Assembly: GCF_030282845.1 (NCBI RefSeq)
Contig: NZ_JASTWE010000004.1
Span: forward strand, 45,931-109,930
DNA: 64,000 nt
Direction: 5' to 3'
From: Pseudodesulfovibrio pelocollis
GTDB taxonomy: Bacteria > Desulfobacterota > Desulfovibrionia > Desulfovibrionales > Desulfovibrionaceae
Below the pieces are notes generated by a model. It saw only the letters and a list, made by a program, of their open reading frames with translations. It searched no databases and had not been told where the DNA came from. Of the stretch, positions 47,584 to 57,145 are shown one piece after another (the first letter of the stretch is position 1; each line of letters starts with the position of its first letter). The position numbers were made by a program, and so were the translations under genes.

Positions 47584-49335
47584 TTAGATGCTGGCCGTGA
47601 TGTCCGGGAACACTAGGTAGAACATGATGTAGGCCATCACCAGCGTCAGGCACAGGTTGAAGCCCTGGCCGCATGCGTACAGGATCAGCGGCTTGCCGCC
47701 CTTGAAGTAGTGGCGCAGCTCACGGAAGTTGGTGGCCAGGCCGATGGCGGCGAAGGACAGGCAGAAGAACCAGTCGCGCAGCGGGCTTGAGAAGCCGCGC
47801 AGCACACCCTGGTCAACCATGGTGAAGCCGACATCGGAACCCAGGGTGCTGTAGATCATGGAGAAGACCACCGACGCGGTCAGGAAGCCCAGCACGAACT
47901 TGGGGAAGCGGTGCCATATCTCCATGGCGCTGACGCTCTGGCCCTCGACGCACTCGACCTTGGTGCACCAGTACACGGCGACGCCAAAGGCGGTCACGCC
48001 GATGAGCACGTTCTGGATCATCTTGATGGTGGCGGCGACATAGAGCGCCTTCTCCGAGAGGAACGCGCCAGCCGCAGCCACTGCGCCGGTGGCGTCGATG
48101 GTGCCGCCCATCCAGGCGCCGCCCAGAATGTAGGGCATGCCGGTGGCCTTGATGATGATGGGCATGACCACCATCATGACGGCGGTGAAGACCAGGGACA
48201 GACCGATGGCCAGGGTCAGCTCCTCCTTCTTGGCCTTGCAGGCCGCGGCCGTGGCAATGGCCGCCGAGGTGCCGCACACGGACATGTCGGCCGAGATGAC
48301 CATGTTCAGGGTCTTGGATTCGATCTTGAGCACCTTCTGGCCGAAGATGAAGGTGGTGATGAGAACCACGGGGGTGACCACCCAGGCCACGAAGATGCCG
48401 GGGATGCCGATGGCCACGATCTTGTTGAAGAGCACCTCGGCGCCCAGCAGGACCAGGCCGGCCTTGATGAAGAACTCGACCTGCAGGGCCTTCTTGGCCC
48501 AGTTGGGCGTGCCCACGGTATTGGAGATGATCATGCCCAGGGCGATGGCCCAGGCCGCATCACCAATGCCGTAGTAGGCCATGGTCTTCTGTCCGGCCAG
48601 CACATAGGCGATGAGCGCGATGGAGAAGACGAAGCTGAAGCCCTTGAGGAACTTGGCGCCCGTGCCGTCGATGAACTGCATGCCCACGGCAAAGACCACG
48701 CCGAAGACCACCAGGAGCATGATCAGACCGGGGATCAGGTTGTAGGGCTTGTTCCCGGTCTTGCTCTTGGCCGAGGACGCCTTGGTCCGCAGCTTGAGCC
48801 ACTCCTCGATCTCGGCCGAGGTCTTGGCGTTGAGGGCCGCGTCCTTGAATCCGGCCTGGGCTGCTGCCGCCTGGGCGGCCAGGGCCGTGGTCTTGGCCTG
48901 GGCAGCGGCTGCCGCAGCTGCCTCGTAGGCGGGCATGGCCGCCGCGTTCATGGCGTCCGCCTCCTCCTTGGAGAGCATCAGGGAGTCAAGCGGATTGGTG
49001 GACCACTTCTTGGGCTTGGCCAGCAGGCCCGAGATGGTCTTGGCCATGGAGCCGTCCCTGGCCTTGATCCGCTCCTTGTCTGTCTGGGCCTCGTACCAGG
49101 CCACGGTCTTGAAGGGCGCCCTGGCCGCCTCGGCCTCCATGATGGCGTTGGCCTCGGCGAACTTCTCCCGCATACCGGCGGGCTCATTATTGAAATAGAA
49201 TATGGAGCCGATTATCAGGATCAGGAAACCCAACCAGATGGCCCAGTAATCTTCTTTTTTCCAGAGATCGGACCACGAGCTGGTGGCCCTGTCCACCACC
49301 ACATCGTCCCTTTCTTGCGCAACATTCTCTGCCAT
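47584..49335 (-). CDS. YeiH-like (UPF0324) exporter with an N-terminal Ala-rich insert
   Basis: A 583-residue membrane protein. The YeiH/Cons_hypoth698 core covers residues about 200-583 with about ten helices. Its motifs include NTVGTPNWAKKAL, FFIKAGLVLLGAEVLFN, SVCGTSAAIATA and GAWMGGTIDATGAV. The family is annotated as putative sulfate or sulfonate exporters. Unlike most members (about 330-350 residues), it has an extra N-terminal helix (33-49) and an Ala/Gln-rich helical stretch of about 140 residues before the core. It may serve sulfur compounds in a sulfate reducer (inference). GAGGAGAACG precedes the ATG. Confidence 0.85.
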   Translation of the reverse strand: MAENVAQERDDVVVDRATSSWSDLWKKEDYWAIWLGFLILIIGSIFYFNNEPAGMREKFAEANAIMEAEAARAPFKTVAWYEAQTDKERIKARDGSMAKTISGLLAKPKKWSTNPLDSLMLSKEEADAMNAAAMPAYEAAAAAAAQAKTTALAAQAAAAQAGFKDAALNAKTSAEIEEWLKLRTKASSAKSKTGNKPYNLIPGLIMLLVVFGVVFAVGMQFIDGTGAKFLKGFSFVFSIALIAYVLAGQKTMAYYGIGDAAWAIALGMIISNTVGTPNWAKKALQVEFFIKAGLVLLGAEVLFNKIVAIGIPGIFVAWVVTPVVLITTFIFGQKVLKIESKTLNMVISADMSVCGTSAAIATAAACKAKKEELTLAIGLSLVFTAVMMVVMPIIIKATGMPYILGGAWMGGTIDATGAVAAAGAFLSEKALYVAATIKMIQNVLIGVTAFGVAVYWCTKVECVEGQSVSAMEIWHRFPKFVLGFLTASVVFSMIYSTLGSDVGFTMVDQGVLRGFSSPLRDWFFCLSFAAIGLATNFRELRHYFKGGKPLILYACGQGFNLCLTLVMAYIMFYLVFPDITASI

Positions 49336-49681
49336 AGCCGTTCTCCTCGCAGTGATTTATTTTTCGCCGAAGGCCGCCTGCCCGCGGGCACGGACCGCCG
49401 CCGACGGGCCGCCTTGAGCAAGTGTCGGGCCATTGTCTTCGAAGGTTGCAACGACTTGAAATACTGATATTTTTGTGATCAGCCCTCCGCCGAACTGCAA
49501 AGCGGACTTTGCACAAGGGCCCTGGCTGCCGCCATGCGGACTTTGCGCTCCGGCCAAGTGGCGACCGGGGTTTCGCCACCCAAACGCCACGAGCAAGACG
49601 TTGCGTCTGTCGGCCCAACCATGGTATCGGTGTGCTGGGACACCCCACCCACCACCATCAAAAAAACCAAGGACGGGAATC
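49336..49681. other. Divergent regulatory region between exporter and bfr
   Basis: A 346-bp stretch with no convincing gene. GCGGACTTTGC occurs twice in direct orientation (49502-49512, 49536-49546), spaced 34 bp. An AT-rich TGATATTTTTGTGATC patch lies at about 49463-49480. These could serve the exporter (minus) or bfr (plus). No standard Fur box was seen. Confidence 0.5.
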
Positions 49682-50215
49682 ATGACCAAGGACAAGGAAG
49701 CCAGACGCAAAAAGGTGATCGAGGTGCTGAACAAGGCCAGGGCCATGGAGCTGACCGCCATCTCGCAGTACATGAACCAGCACTACGGCCTGGACTCCAT
49801 GGACTACGGCGAGCTTGCCAAGAACCTCAAGCTCATCGCCATCGACGAGATGCGCCACGCCGAGATGCTGGCCGAGCGCGTCAAGGAGCTGGGCGGCGAG
49901 CCCGTGAGCGAGGCGGACGCCAAGACGGTCCGCAATCAGGCGGTCCAGGACATCTTCGGCTTCTCCGCCGACCTGGAGGATGTGACCATCGACGTGTACA
50001 ACCAGTTCCTGCTGACCTGCAGGGAGAACGGCGACAGCGTCAGCGTCAAGCTCTTCGAGACCCTCATCGACGAGGAGCAGGAGCACTTCAACTACTTTGA
50101 CGGCGTGAACGACCACATCGCCAACCTGGGCGACAACTTCCTGGCGCGCATCGCGGGAACACCCGCGTCCACGGGCCTGCAGCCCCAGGGCTTCACCGTG
50201 GCCAAGGGCGCGTAG
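49682..50215 (+). CDS. bfr: Bacterioferritin
   Basis: A 177-residue four-helix di-iron protein. Key features are ARAMELTAISQYMNQHYG with the first Glu, IAIDEMRHAEMLAERV with the ExxH pair and the Met that ligates haem in this family, YNQFLLTC, and ETLIDEEQEHFNYF with the second ExxH. It closely resembles the Desulfovibrio desulfuricans bacterioferritin, which is known to hold an iron-coproporphyrin. It stores iron and protects against oxygen. ATG 49682 is preceded by AAGGACGGGAA. The stop codon abuts a palindromic repeat element. Confidence 0.94.
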   Translation: MTKDKEARRKKVIEVLNKARAMELTAISQYMNQHYGLDSMDYGELAKNLKLIAIDEMRHAEMLAERVKELGGEPVSEADAKTVRNQAVQDIFGFSADLEDVTIDVYNQFLLTCRENGDSVSVKLFETLIDEEQEHFNYFDGVNDHIANLGDNFLARIAGTPASTGLQPQGFTVAKGA

Positions 50216-50216
50216 C
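50202..50216. repeat. 15-bp direct repeat, left copy (end of bfr)
   Basis: CCAAGGGCGCGTAGC covers the last codons and stop of bfr. The same 15 bases recur at 50395-50409, directly flanking the palindromic repeat insert, as a target-site duplication would. Confidence 0.8.
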
Positions 50217-50394
50217 ATGCTGTTGAAAAACGGCGATCTGCTGTCGTTAAGTGACTGTAGGCGAATCTTCGAGCCGTACAGAAAACTTATTCAAAAAGCT
50301 CAAATCCTCGCGTACAGGAAGTACGCTTCGGCCTTGAACTTTTTTCGCGCCTTGCATCTCACCATTTTTGAACAGCCTGCATGTTTGGACTTTT
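50217..50394. repeat. Imperfect-palindrome repeat element, copy 2 (inserted at bfr stop)
   Basis: The 178-bp insert contains a 156-bp element from CTGTTG (50220) to AACAG (50375). Its ends match those of copy 1 (5818-5932) in reversed orientation, and the CGTACAGGAAGTACGCTTCGG hairpin part is shared. Copy 2 holds about 40 extra bases in one half. It is AT-richer than its surroundings and has no open frame. The same 15 bp (CCAAGGGCGCGTAGC) flank it on both sides. Confidence 0.85.
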
Positions 50395-50409
50395 CCAAGG
50401 GCGCGTAGC
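50395..50409. repeat. 15-bp direct repeat, right copy
   Basis: CCAAGGGCGCGTAGC is identical to 50202-50216 and includes a spare TAG. It restores the original bfr 3' flank after the inserted repeat. Confidence 0.8.
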
Positions 50410-50436
50410 CGCCCTGGCCTGACCACACGGCAAGAC

Positions 50437-50470
50437 AAAAGGCCCTTCGCGCGCGAAGGGCCTTTTCTCA
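50437..50470. terminator. Terminator between bfr and glnA
   Basis: AAAAGGCCCTTCGC-gc-GCGAAGGGCCTTTT is a perfect 14-bp stem with A- and T-rich base, working for the plus-strand bfr and the minus-strand glnA. Confidence 0.92.
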
Positions 50471-50491
50471 TGCGATGACGGCGGGCCGGGA

Positions 50492-51835
50492 TCAGAGGAT
50501 GGGCAGATACTTGTTCAGTTCGTACTCGGTGACCTGGGTGCGGTATTCGTCCCATTCGGCCAGCTTGTTCTCCACCAGGGCGGTGTGCAGATGCTCGCCC
50601 AGGACCTCCTTCATGAAGGCGGACTTGCGCAGGGCCGTGGCCGCCTCGTACAGGGAGCCGGGCAGGGCCTTGATCCTGTTGCGCTTGAGGGCACGGTCGT
50701 TCATGGCGAAGATGTCCTCCTCCACCGGATCGGGCAGCACGTAGTTCTCCTCGATGCCCTTGAGGCCGGAGGCGAGCTGCACGGCAAAGCAGAGATAGGG
50801 GTTGGCCGCCGGGTCCGGGCAGCGAAGCTCCATGCGGGTGGCCCCCTCCTTGCCCGGCTTGTACATGGGCACGCGGACCAGGGCCGAGCGGTTGCGCCTG
50901 GCCCAGGCGATGTAGACCGGGGCCTCGTAGCCGGGCACCAGCCGCTTGTAGGAGTTGACCCACTGGTTGGTCACGGCCACGAACTCGGGCGCGTGCCTGA
51001 GGATGCCCGCGATGTAGGATTTGCCCTCTGCGGAGAGATTGTACTCGTCGCTGGCGTCGTAGAAGACGTTGCGCCCGTTCTTGAACAGGGACTGGTGGAC
51101 ATGCATGCCCGAGCCGTTTTCGCCGAAGATGGGCTTGGGCATGAAGGTGGCGTAGCAGCCGTGCTTGCGCGCCGTCTCCTTGACCACCACCCGGTAGGTC
51201 ATGGCCGTGTCCGCCATGATCATGCCGTCCTGATAGCGCAGGTCTATCTCATGCTGGGACGGGGCCACCTCGTGGTGGGAATATTCCACCTGGATGCCCA
51301 TGGCCCCGAGGGCGAAGATGATGTCGCGGCGGATGTTGTTGCCAAGGTCCAGCGGCGGGGCGTCGAAGTAGCCGCCCGAGTCGAGCACCTGGGTGCCCTT
51401 GTCGTCGGCGAAGAGGAAGAATTCAAGCTCCGGGCCGACGTAGAAGGTGTAGCCCTTCTCGGCCGCCATGCCCATTATCCGTTTGAGCACATGGCGCGAA
51501 TCAGCGGCAAAGGGCGAGCCGTCGGGGTTGACCACGTCGCAGAACATGCGCGCCACCGGACGCTCGGCGGGCCGCCATGAGCATATTTGGAAGGTGGTCG
51601 GATCAGGCATGGCCACCATGTCGGACTCGTCGATGCGGCAGAAGCCGAGGATGGACGAGCCGTCGAATCCCATGCCCTCCTCGAACGACGCCTCAAGCTC
51701 GCTTGGCGTAATCTGGAAGCTCTTCAGCGTGCCCAGGATGTCCACGAACCAGTACTGGATGAAGCTGACGTCGTAGTCCTTGACCGCCTTCATCACGTCG
51801 TCCGCGTTCTTGCAGTTGAATACCGGGATGCTCAT
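50492..51835 (-). CDS. glnA: Glutamine synthetase, type I
   Basis: A 447-residue GSI. Family motifs are FDGSSILGF, EFFLF near the metal site, the catalytic-site GENGSGMHVHQSLF and RNRSALVRVP in the ATP part, plus AANPYLCFA. The region that carries the regulatory Tyr in GSI-beta (NLYDLPPEE) reads ENYVLPDPVEE, so adenylylation control is unlikely, fitting the alpha type. It makes glutamine from glutamate and ammonia. ATG 51835 has GGAGGAA upstream. Confidence 0.95.
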   Translation of the reverse strand: MSIPVFNCKNADDVMKAVKDYDVSFIQYWFVDILGTLKSFQITPSELEASFEEGMGFDGSSILGFCRIDESDMVAMPDPTTFQICSWRPAERPVARMFCDVVNPDGSPFAADSRHVLKRIMGMAAEKGYTFYVGPELEFFLFADDKGTQVLDSGGYFDAPPLDLGNNIRRDIIFALGAMGIQVEYSHHEVAPSQHEIDLRYQDGMIMADTAMTYRVVVKETARKHGCYATFMPKPIFGENGSGMHVHQSLFKNGRNVFYDASDEYNLSAEGKSYIAGILRHAPEFVAVTNQWVNSYKRLVPGYEAPVYIAWARRNRSALVRVPMYKPGKEGATRMELRCPDPAANPYLCFAVQLASGLKGIEENYVLPDPVEEDIFAMNDRALKRNRIKALPGSLYEAATALRKSAFMKEVLGEHLHTALVENKLAEWDEYRTQVTEYELNKYLPIL

Positions 51836-52015
51836 GCGATTCCTCCATCTGTGTTTCGGCTGTGGTTTCCGGCTGCTGGTTTCCGACAATGTGCCGGGGG
51901 TGCCGCTTCGGGCCGTGGCCGGGAGTCGGCCCGGGAGTCTTCGGCAAATGAGGGAAGCGGCTCCATGGGTCCGTGTTACCCGCTTACCGTGGCCGTGATC
52001 AACACAAATGTCCGG

Positions 52016-52930
52016 CTATTTGATGACGCCCTGGCCGTCCAGGCGGGTGAGCCCCTGTTTCCGGGCCTCGGCCAGGGCGGCCGCAAACTCGGCCCGCGTG
52101 ATCAGACGGTCCAGGGGCGGCAGGTAACGCGCCCCGCCGCAGGGGTGGTACTGCTCCATGAGATTGACCCAGGTTTGGCGTGACAGCCCGGCCAGGAACT
52201 CCATCCACTGCCCGGAGCCGGACAGGCCGCCCGGCAGCACCAGATGGCGCACCAGCAGGCCGCGCACGGCAAGGCCGTCCTCCACCACCAGATCGCCCAC
52301 CTGGCGGTGCATGGCGGCCACGGCCCGGCGGGCGTGCTCCGGGTAGTCCCGCGCGCCCAGCAGCCGCTGCGCCTCGCCCGGGTCCCAGACCTTGACGTCG
52401 GGCATGTAGATGTCCACCACCCCGTCGAGCAGGGCCAGGGTTTCGGGCAGGTCGTAGCCGCCGGAATTCCAGACCAGGGGCAGCGACAGCCCGTGCTCCA
52501 CGGCCACGGCCAGACCCTCCAGAATCTGCGCCACCACGTGCGTCGGGGTCACGACATTGATGTTGTGGCAGCCCCGGCGTTGCAGATCGAGCATGACCCC
52601 GGCCAGTTCCTCGGGCGTGGCTTCGATGCCCGCGCTGCCGTGGCGGCTGATGTCGTGGTTCTGGCAGAAGACGCAGCCAAGGGAGCACCCGGCGAAAAAC
52701 ACCGTGCCCGAGCCGCCCCTGCCCACCAGCACGGCCTCCTCGCCGAAATGGGGATTGAAGCTGGCCACCACGGCCCGGCGGCCCGCGCCGCAGGCCCCGG
52801 TTTCACCGGCCAGCCTGTCCGCCCCGCAGCGGCGGGGACACAGGCCGCACCCGGCCAGCCGGGCCACGGCCTTCCGGGTACGGCGGGCAAGCTCGCCCGT
52901 AGCGTGGAGGCGCAGATAGGACGGTTCCAT
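52016..52930 (-). CDS. PflX-like radical SAM protein
   Basis: A 304-residue radical SAM protein. The N-terminal part has a cysteine group GCGLCPRRCGADRLAGETGACGAG (partly quoted: CGLCPRRC). The SAM cluster is CSLGCVFCQN (C-x3-C-x2-C), and the fold continues with NINVVTPTHVV, WNSGGYD, and IYMPDVKVW. This matches the PflX/COG1313 group, related to pyruvate-formate-lyase activases. The substrate is unknown. It follows UspA by 38 bp on the same strand. GGGA is the only upstream Shine-Dalgarno. Confidence 0.82.
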   Translation of the reverse strand: MEPSYLRLHATGELARRTRKAVARLAGCGLCPRRCGADRLAGETGACGAGRRAVVASFNPHFGEEAVLVGRGGSGTVFFAGCSLGCVFCQNHDISRHGSAGIEATPEELAGVMLDLQRRGCHNINVVTPTHVVAQILEGLAVAVEHGLSLPLVWNSGGYDLPETLALLDGVVDIYMPDVKVWDPGEAQRLLGARDYPEHARRAVAAMHRQVGDLVVEDGLAVRGLLVRHLVLPGGLSGSGQWMEFLAGLSRQTWVNLMEQYHPCGGARYLPPLDRLITRAEFAAALAEARKQGLTRLDGQGVIK

Positions 52931-52968
52931 GCGTGTCCCGCAATGACGGGCCGGTCGCCCGGGCGGGC

Positions 52969-53391
52969 CTACTTGACCACCAGCACTGGGCAGGCGGTGA
53001 CGTTGAGCACCTTGTGAGTGACCGAGCCGAGGATGAGCCCTTCGAGGTTGGACTTGCCCTTGGACCCCATGACCACGAGGTCGCACTTCTCCACCTCGGC
53101 CACGTTGGCGATGGTATCGGCCACAGGACCGCCGATGACCAGATCGATGTAGTCGATCTTGGCGTTGTCCAGCTTGCCGCGATAGTGGGCCATGACCACC
53201 TCGGCGCTTTTGGTCAGGTATTCCAGCAGCTCGTTGGCGTTGGGCTGGCCCAGGCCTGTGGGCACGGTCTTGCGCACATGCAGGAGCACGACGGACGCAT
53301 TGAAGCGCTCGGCCATGTCCATGGCCATGTCCGCGGCCGCGTCCGAAAAGCGCGAGCCGTCCACGGGCAGCAGGATGCGGGTGATGTTCAC
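52969..53391 (-). CDS. Universal stress protein UspA family
   Basis: A 140-residue single-domain Usp. It starts ITRILLPVDGSRFSDAAADMA and ends with the nucleotide-binding pattern VMGSKGKSNLEGLILGSVTHKV in part (GxxGx9GS), then CPVLVVK. The start is GTG 53391 overlapping the sugar-transferase stop (GTGA), with AAGGAGGG upstream. Usp proteins bind ATP or AMP and are induced by stress. It appears co-transcribed with surface-glycan genes. Confidence 0.93.
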   Translation of the reverse strand: MNITRILLPVDGSRFSDAAADMAMDMAERFNASVVLLHVRKTVPTGLGQPNANELLEYLTKSAEVVMAHYRGKLDNAKIDYIDLVIGGPVADTIANVAEVEKCDLVVMGSKGKSNLEGLILGSVTHKVLNVTACPVLVVK

Positions 53392-54008
53392 GGGTGTCCC
53401 TCCTTGTCATTGGGGTTGTCGGCGTTGCCCATGAATTCCTCGGTGGTGGCGTGGCCGGGCTGGCAGACGCCATCCGCCTTGAAGACCGAGCCAAGAGTCA
53501 TCCAGAGGATTTTCAGGTCCAGGGCCAGTGAACGGTTGTCCACATACCACAAATCATACTCGAATTTTTCGTCCCAGGAAATGGCGTTTCGTCCGTTGAC
53601 CTGCGCCCAGCCGGTGATGCCGGGCCGCACCTCGTGGCGACGCGCCTGCCGGGCCGAGTAGCGGTCGAGATAGGCCATGAGCAGCGGCCTGGGGCCGACC
53701 AGGGACATGTCGCCGCGCAGCACGTTGATCAGTTCGGGCAGTTCGTCCAGCGAGGTGGCGCGCAGGAAGCGGCCAAAGCGGGTCAGCCGGTCGCAGTCCG
53801 GCAGGGGCTTGCCGTCCGGCCCCGTGGCGTGGCGCATGGTGCGGAACTTGATAATGGTGAAGGGCTTGCCGTGCAGACCGGGCCGGGTCTGGCGGAAAAA
53901 CACCGGGGAGCCGAGGCTGACGCGCACGGCCAGGGCCAGCGCCGCCAGCACCGGCCAGAGAAAAAGCAGGGCCACGCCCGCCATCATCAGGTCGAAGAGC
54001 CGCTTCAT
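53388..54008 (-). CDS. Undecaprenyl-phosphate sugar phosphotransferase (PglC/WcaJ-like)
   Basis: A 206-residue monotopic phosphoglycosyl transferase. It starts [20 protein letters not shown], a re-entrant membrane helix, and has FFRQTRPGLHGKPF, TSLDELPELINVLRGDMSLVGPRP and GITGWAQVNGRN. These starters link the first sugar phosphate to undecaprenyl phosphate. The conserved Asp-Glu pair is in SLDELPE. It overlaps the glycosyltransferase upstream (ATGA). The product is probably an O-antigen or exopolysaccharide. Confidence 0.93.
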   Translation of the reverse strand: MKRLFDLMMAGVALLFLWPVLAALALAVRVSLGSPVFFRQTRPGLHGKPFTIIKFRTMRHATGPDGKPLPDCDRLTRFGRFLRATSLDELPELINVLRGDMSLVGPRPLLMAYLDRYSARQARRHEVRPGITGWAQVNGRNAISWDEKFEYDLWYVDNRSLALDLKILWMTLGSVFKADGVCQPGHATTEEFMGNADNPNDKEGHP

Positions 54009-55183
54009 GCTTCTGACCCGTGTTCTGGCCCGGTTTCGGCGACCGCGTTGTCGGGCAGCAGCCCCATGAAGCTCAGGATGGCGTCGTTGACCCGGTTGAC
54101 GTCGAAGCGCGCCTCGGCCATGGCCCGGCTGGCCGCTCCCATGGCCGGAGCCAGGGCGGGATCGAGGATGAACCGCTCCATGGTCTCGGCCAGGGCATCC
54201 GCGTCCCGGGGCGGCACGAGGAATCCGTTTCGGCCCGGTTCCACGGTCTCGCGGCAGCCCGGGGCGTCTGTGGTGACTATGGCCCGGCCCATGCTCATGG
54301 CTTCGAGGATGGAGCGGGGCACGCCCTCGCGGTAGTGGCTGGGCAACACATACACCCCGGCCCCGGCCAGGAGCGGGCGCACGTCCTCCACCGGGTCCAG
54401 CACCTCCAGGGCTCCGTCGCGCCGCCAGCGGGCGATCTCGTCCGGGGTCACGGCGTCGCCGCCGCTCTCAAGTGGCCCGGCCAGCCGGAACACGGCCCCG
54501 GGATGGCGCGCCTTGAGCCTTGCCGCCGCCTCGGCGAACAGGGCCACGCCCTTGGACCTGAGCAGCCGGGAGAGGCACAGGAACACCGGCCCCTGCGGCA
54601 GCGGGGCCACGGCGTAGTGGTCCAGGTCCACGCCCGAGCCGTTCACCACCGCGGTGGCCACCCGGTCGGCGATGACACCGAGCTTGCGGAAGAATGTTTC
54701 GTCGTCGGGATTCTGGAAGATAACCCCGTCGCAGGCGTTGATGCCGGAGCGATACATGCCCTTGGCCACGTTGAAGAGGATGCGCCGCTTGAGCCCGGCC
54801 GGTTCCTCGGTGAAGGCGTAGCCCAGGCCGGTGATCATGGCGTAGACGCGCTTCTTCTCCCCCACCCAGACCATGCGCGCGGCCAGGGAGCCGTAGACAG
54901 CGGGCTTGAAGGTGTAGGAGAGAACGATATCCGGCCGGATGCGGTGCAGTGTCTGCTTGATGTAGAGCAGCGCGCCGATGTCGGCCAGGGGATTGAGGCC
55001 GCGCCGGGAAAGGGGAATGCGGTGATAGTCCACGCCCATGCCCTCAAGCTGCCCCCCCACGTCCGGCACATGGGCCGGGGCCAGCCCGTGGACCTCGTGG
55101 CCCAGGGACACCATCCGGGCCAGCAACGGCCCACGAAAATTGACCAGCGACGGCGCGTACCCGCCGATGACGGCTATCCTCAT
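54005..55183 (-). CDS. GT4-family glycosyltransferase
   Basis: A 392-residue GT-B enzyme. The N-terminal part begins [19 protein letters not shown]. The C-terminal GT4 features are [19 protein letters not shown] and [39 protein letters not shown] (partly [17 protein letters not shown]), with the E-x7-E motif. It likely extends the sugar-lipid made by the next gene. ATG 55183 has GGGGAGA upstream. It is the first gene of a probable operon with sugar transferase, UspA and PflX-like genes. Confidence 0.9.
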   Translation of the reverse strand: MRIAVIGGYAPSLVNFRGPLLARMVSLGHEVHGLAPAHVPDVGGQLEGMGVDYHRIPLSRRGLNPLADIGALLYIKQTLHRIRPDIVLSYTFKPAVYGSLAARMVWVGEKKRVYAMITGLGYAFTEEPAGLKRRILFNVAKGMYRSGINACDGVIFQNPDDETFFRKLGVIADRVATAVVNGSGVDLDHYAVAPLPQGPVFLCLSRLLRSKGVALFAEAAARLKARHPGAVFRLAGPLESGGDAVTPDEIARWRRDGALEVLDPVEDVRPLLAGAGVYVLPSHYREGVPRSILEAMSMGRAIVTTDAPGCRETVEPGRNGFLVPPRDADALAETMERFILDPALAPAMGAASRAMAEARFDVNRVNDAILSFMGLLPDNAVAETGPEHGSEA

Positions 55184-55424
55184 TGCTCTCCCCGTGTTCA
55201 GACCCGGCCAGGCCCGATGGCGACCGGTCGTCACTCCCTATCAAATGCGGGCGTCTTTGGAAACAGCCCCCATGCAGGCGGGTTGCGCCAGAGGACTCAA
55301 CTCTGCACTTGACAATGCCCTCCCGTCCCAGCTCATCCTTCCCCATCCCCATTATAAGTTGACAGCCGCGCCCATTGGCGGTGAAGTAACCATCCGCATT
55401 TCGACCAACGAAGGAGTCATCCCC

Positions 55425-57086
55425 ATGCGCAGCAAGATCATGACCGGCGGGCTGGAAAAGGCCCCGCACCGTTCGCTTCTCCACGCCAGCGGCCTGACCA
55501 GGGAGGAGCTGGCCCGCCCCCTCATCGGCGTGTGCAACAGCGCCAACGAGATCATCCCCGGCCATGTCCACCTCCACACCATCGCCAAGGCCGTCAAGGA
55601 CGGCGTGCGCATGGCGGGCGGAACCCCCCTGGAATTTCCGGCCATCGGCGTGTGCGATGGGCTGGCCATGAACCACGAGGGCATGCGCATGTCCCTGCCC
55701 AGCCGCGAGATCATCGCCGACTCGGTGGAGATCATGGCCACGGCCCATCCCTTCGACGCGCTTGTCTGCATCACCAACTGCGACAAGATCGTGCCCGGCA
55801 TGCTCATGGCCATCCTGCGCCTGAACATCCCGGCGGTCATCGTCTCGGGCGGCCCCATGCTGGCCGGTCGCAGGAAGAGCGCAGACCTGATCACGGTCTT
55901 CGAGGGCGTGGGCCGGGTCAAGACAGGGACCATGGACGAGAGCGAACTGGCCGCCCTTGAGGAATCCGCCTGCCCCACCTGCGGCTCGTGCGCGGGCATG
56001 TTCACGGCCAACTCCATGAACTGTCTTTCCGAGTCCATCGGGCTGGCCCTGCCGGGCAACGGCACCATCCCGGCCGTGATGTCGGCCCGGGTGCGGCTGG
56101 CCAAGCGCAGCGGCATGCAGGTCATGGAGATGCTTGAGCGCAACATCCGCCCGCGCGACATCGTCACCGCGAAATCCGTGCACAACGCCGTGACCATGGA
56201 CATGGCCCTGGGCTGCTCCACCAACACCACCCTGCACCTGCCCGCCCTCTTTGCCGAGGCCGGGCTCGACCTGAGCCTGGAAATGTTCAACGAGATCAGC
56301 AAGAAGACGCCCAACCTGTGCAAGCTCTCCCCGGCCGGTCCCCACTACATGGAGGATCTCGACGAGGCGGGCGGCATCCCCGGCGTCATGAGCGAGCTGG
56401 TCAAGCGCGGCCTGCTCAACCTCGACGTGATGACCGTCACCGGCAAGACCCTGGGCGAAAACCTCAAGGCCCTCGACGCCAAGGTCACCAACCACGACAT
56501 CGTCCGGCCCATCGACACGCCCTATTCCGAGGAAGGCGGCATCGCCATCCTCTACGGCAACATCGCGCCCGAGGGGTGCTGCGTGAAGCAGTCGGCCGTG
56601 GCCCCGGAGATGATGGTCAACACCGGCACGGCCAGGGTGTTCCACTCCGAGGAGGAGAGCGTACAGGCCATTCTCGGCGGCAAGATCAAGCCCGGCGATG
56701 TGGTGGTGGTGCTCTACGAAGGACCCAAGGGCGGGCCGGGCATGCGCGAGATGCTCACGCCCACCTCGGCCATCTCGGGCATGGGCCTTGGCGGGTCCGT
56801 GGCCCTGATCACCGACGGCCGCTTCTCGGGCGGCACGCGCGGCGCGGCCATCGGCCATGTCTCGCCCGAGGCTGCTGCGGGCGGCCCGGTGGGATTGATT
56901 CGCAACGGCGACAAAATCGCCATCGACATTCCTGCCCGGTCCATCACCCTGCTGGTGGACGACGCCGAGCTTGAAGCACGGCGCAAGACCTTCACGCCCG
57001 TGGTCAAGGAAATATCCTCCCCATTCCTGCGCCGCTACGCAAGGCTCGTCACCTCCGCCTCCCGGGGCGCGGTCTTCGAGCGCTGA
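55425..57086 (+). CDS. ilvD: Dihydroxy-acid dehydratase
   Basis: A 553-residue IlvD, the last but one step of branched-chain amino acid synthesis. Cluster cysteines lie in [18 protein letters not shown] and [11 protein letters not shown]. The Mg-site and C-terminal [11 protein letters not shown] motif are present. ATG 55425 is preferred over upstream in-frame codons because AGGAG lies 8 nt before it and family members begin [10 protein letters not shown] terminator follows at 57111. Confidence 0.97.
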   Translation: MRSKIMTGGLEKAPHRSLLHASGLTREELARPLIGVCNSANEIIPGHVHLHTIAKAVKDGVRMAGGTPLEFPAIGVCDGLAMNHEGMRMSLPSREIIADSVEIMATAHPFDALVCITNCDKIVPGMLMAILRLNIPAVIVSGGPMLAGRRKSADLITVFEGVGRVKTGTMDESELAALEESACPTCGSCAGMFTANSMNCLSESIGLALPGNGTIPAVMSARVRLAKRSGMQVMEMLERNIRPRDIVTAKSVHNAVTMDMALGCSTNTTLHLPALFAEAGLDLSLEMFNEISKKTPNLCKLSPAGPHYMEDLDEAGGIPGVMSELVKRGLLNLDVMTVTGKTLGENLKALDAKVTNHDIVRPIDTPYSEEGGIAILYGNIAPEGCCVKQSAVAPEMMVNTGTARVFHSEEESVQAILGGKIKPGDVVVVLYEGPKGGPGMREMLTPTSAISGMGLGGSVALITDGRFSGGTRGAAIGHVSPEAAAGGPVGLIRNGDKIAIDIPARSITLLVDDAELEARRKTFTPVVKEISSPFLRRYARLVTSASRGAVFER

Positions 57087-57110
57087 TCCGCCCCGCAGAT
57101 CATGTCAGAA

Positions 57111-57143
57111 CCGGCCGGAGCCATCGCCCCGGCCGGTTTTTTC
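57111..57143 (+). terminator. Terminator after ilvD
   Basis: ACCGGCCGG-agccatcgcc-CCGGCCGGT followed by TTTTT. It lies just 3 bp before the end of the convergent HD-GYP gene. Confidence 0.88.
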
Positions 57144-57145
57144 CG

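Noticed and set aside
50217..50394. Insertion sequence
   Set aside because: The insert is non-coding and has no transposase; it fits a short non-autonomous repeat.
50492..51835. Adenylylation site in GlnA
   Set aside because: The region reads ENYVLPDPVEE and lacks the NLYDLPPEE-type motif.
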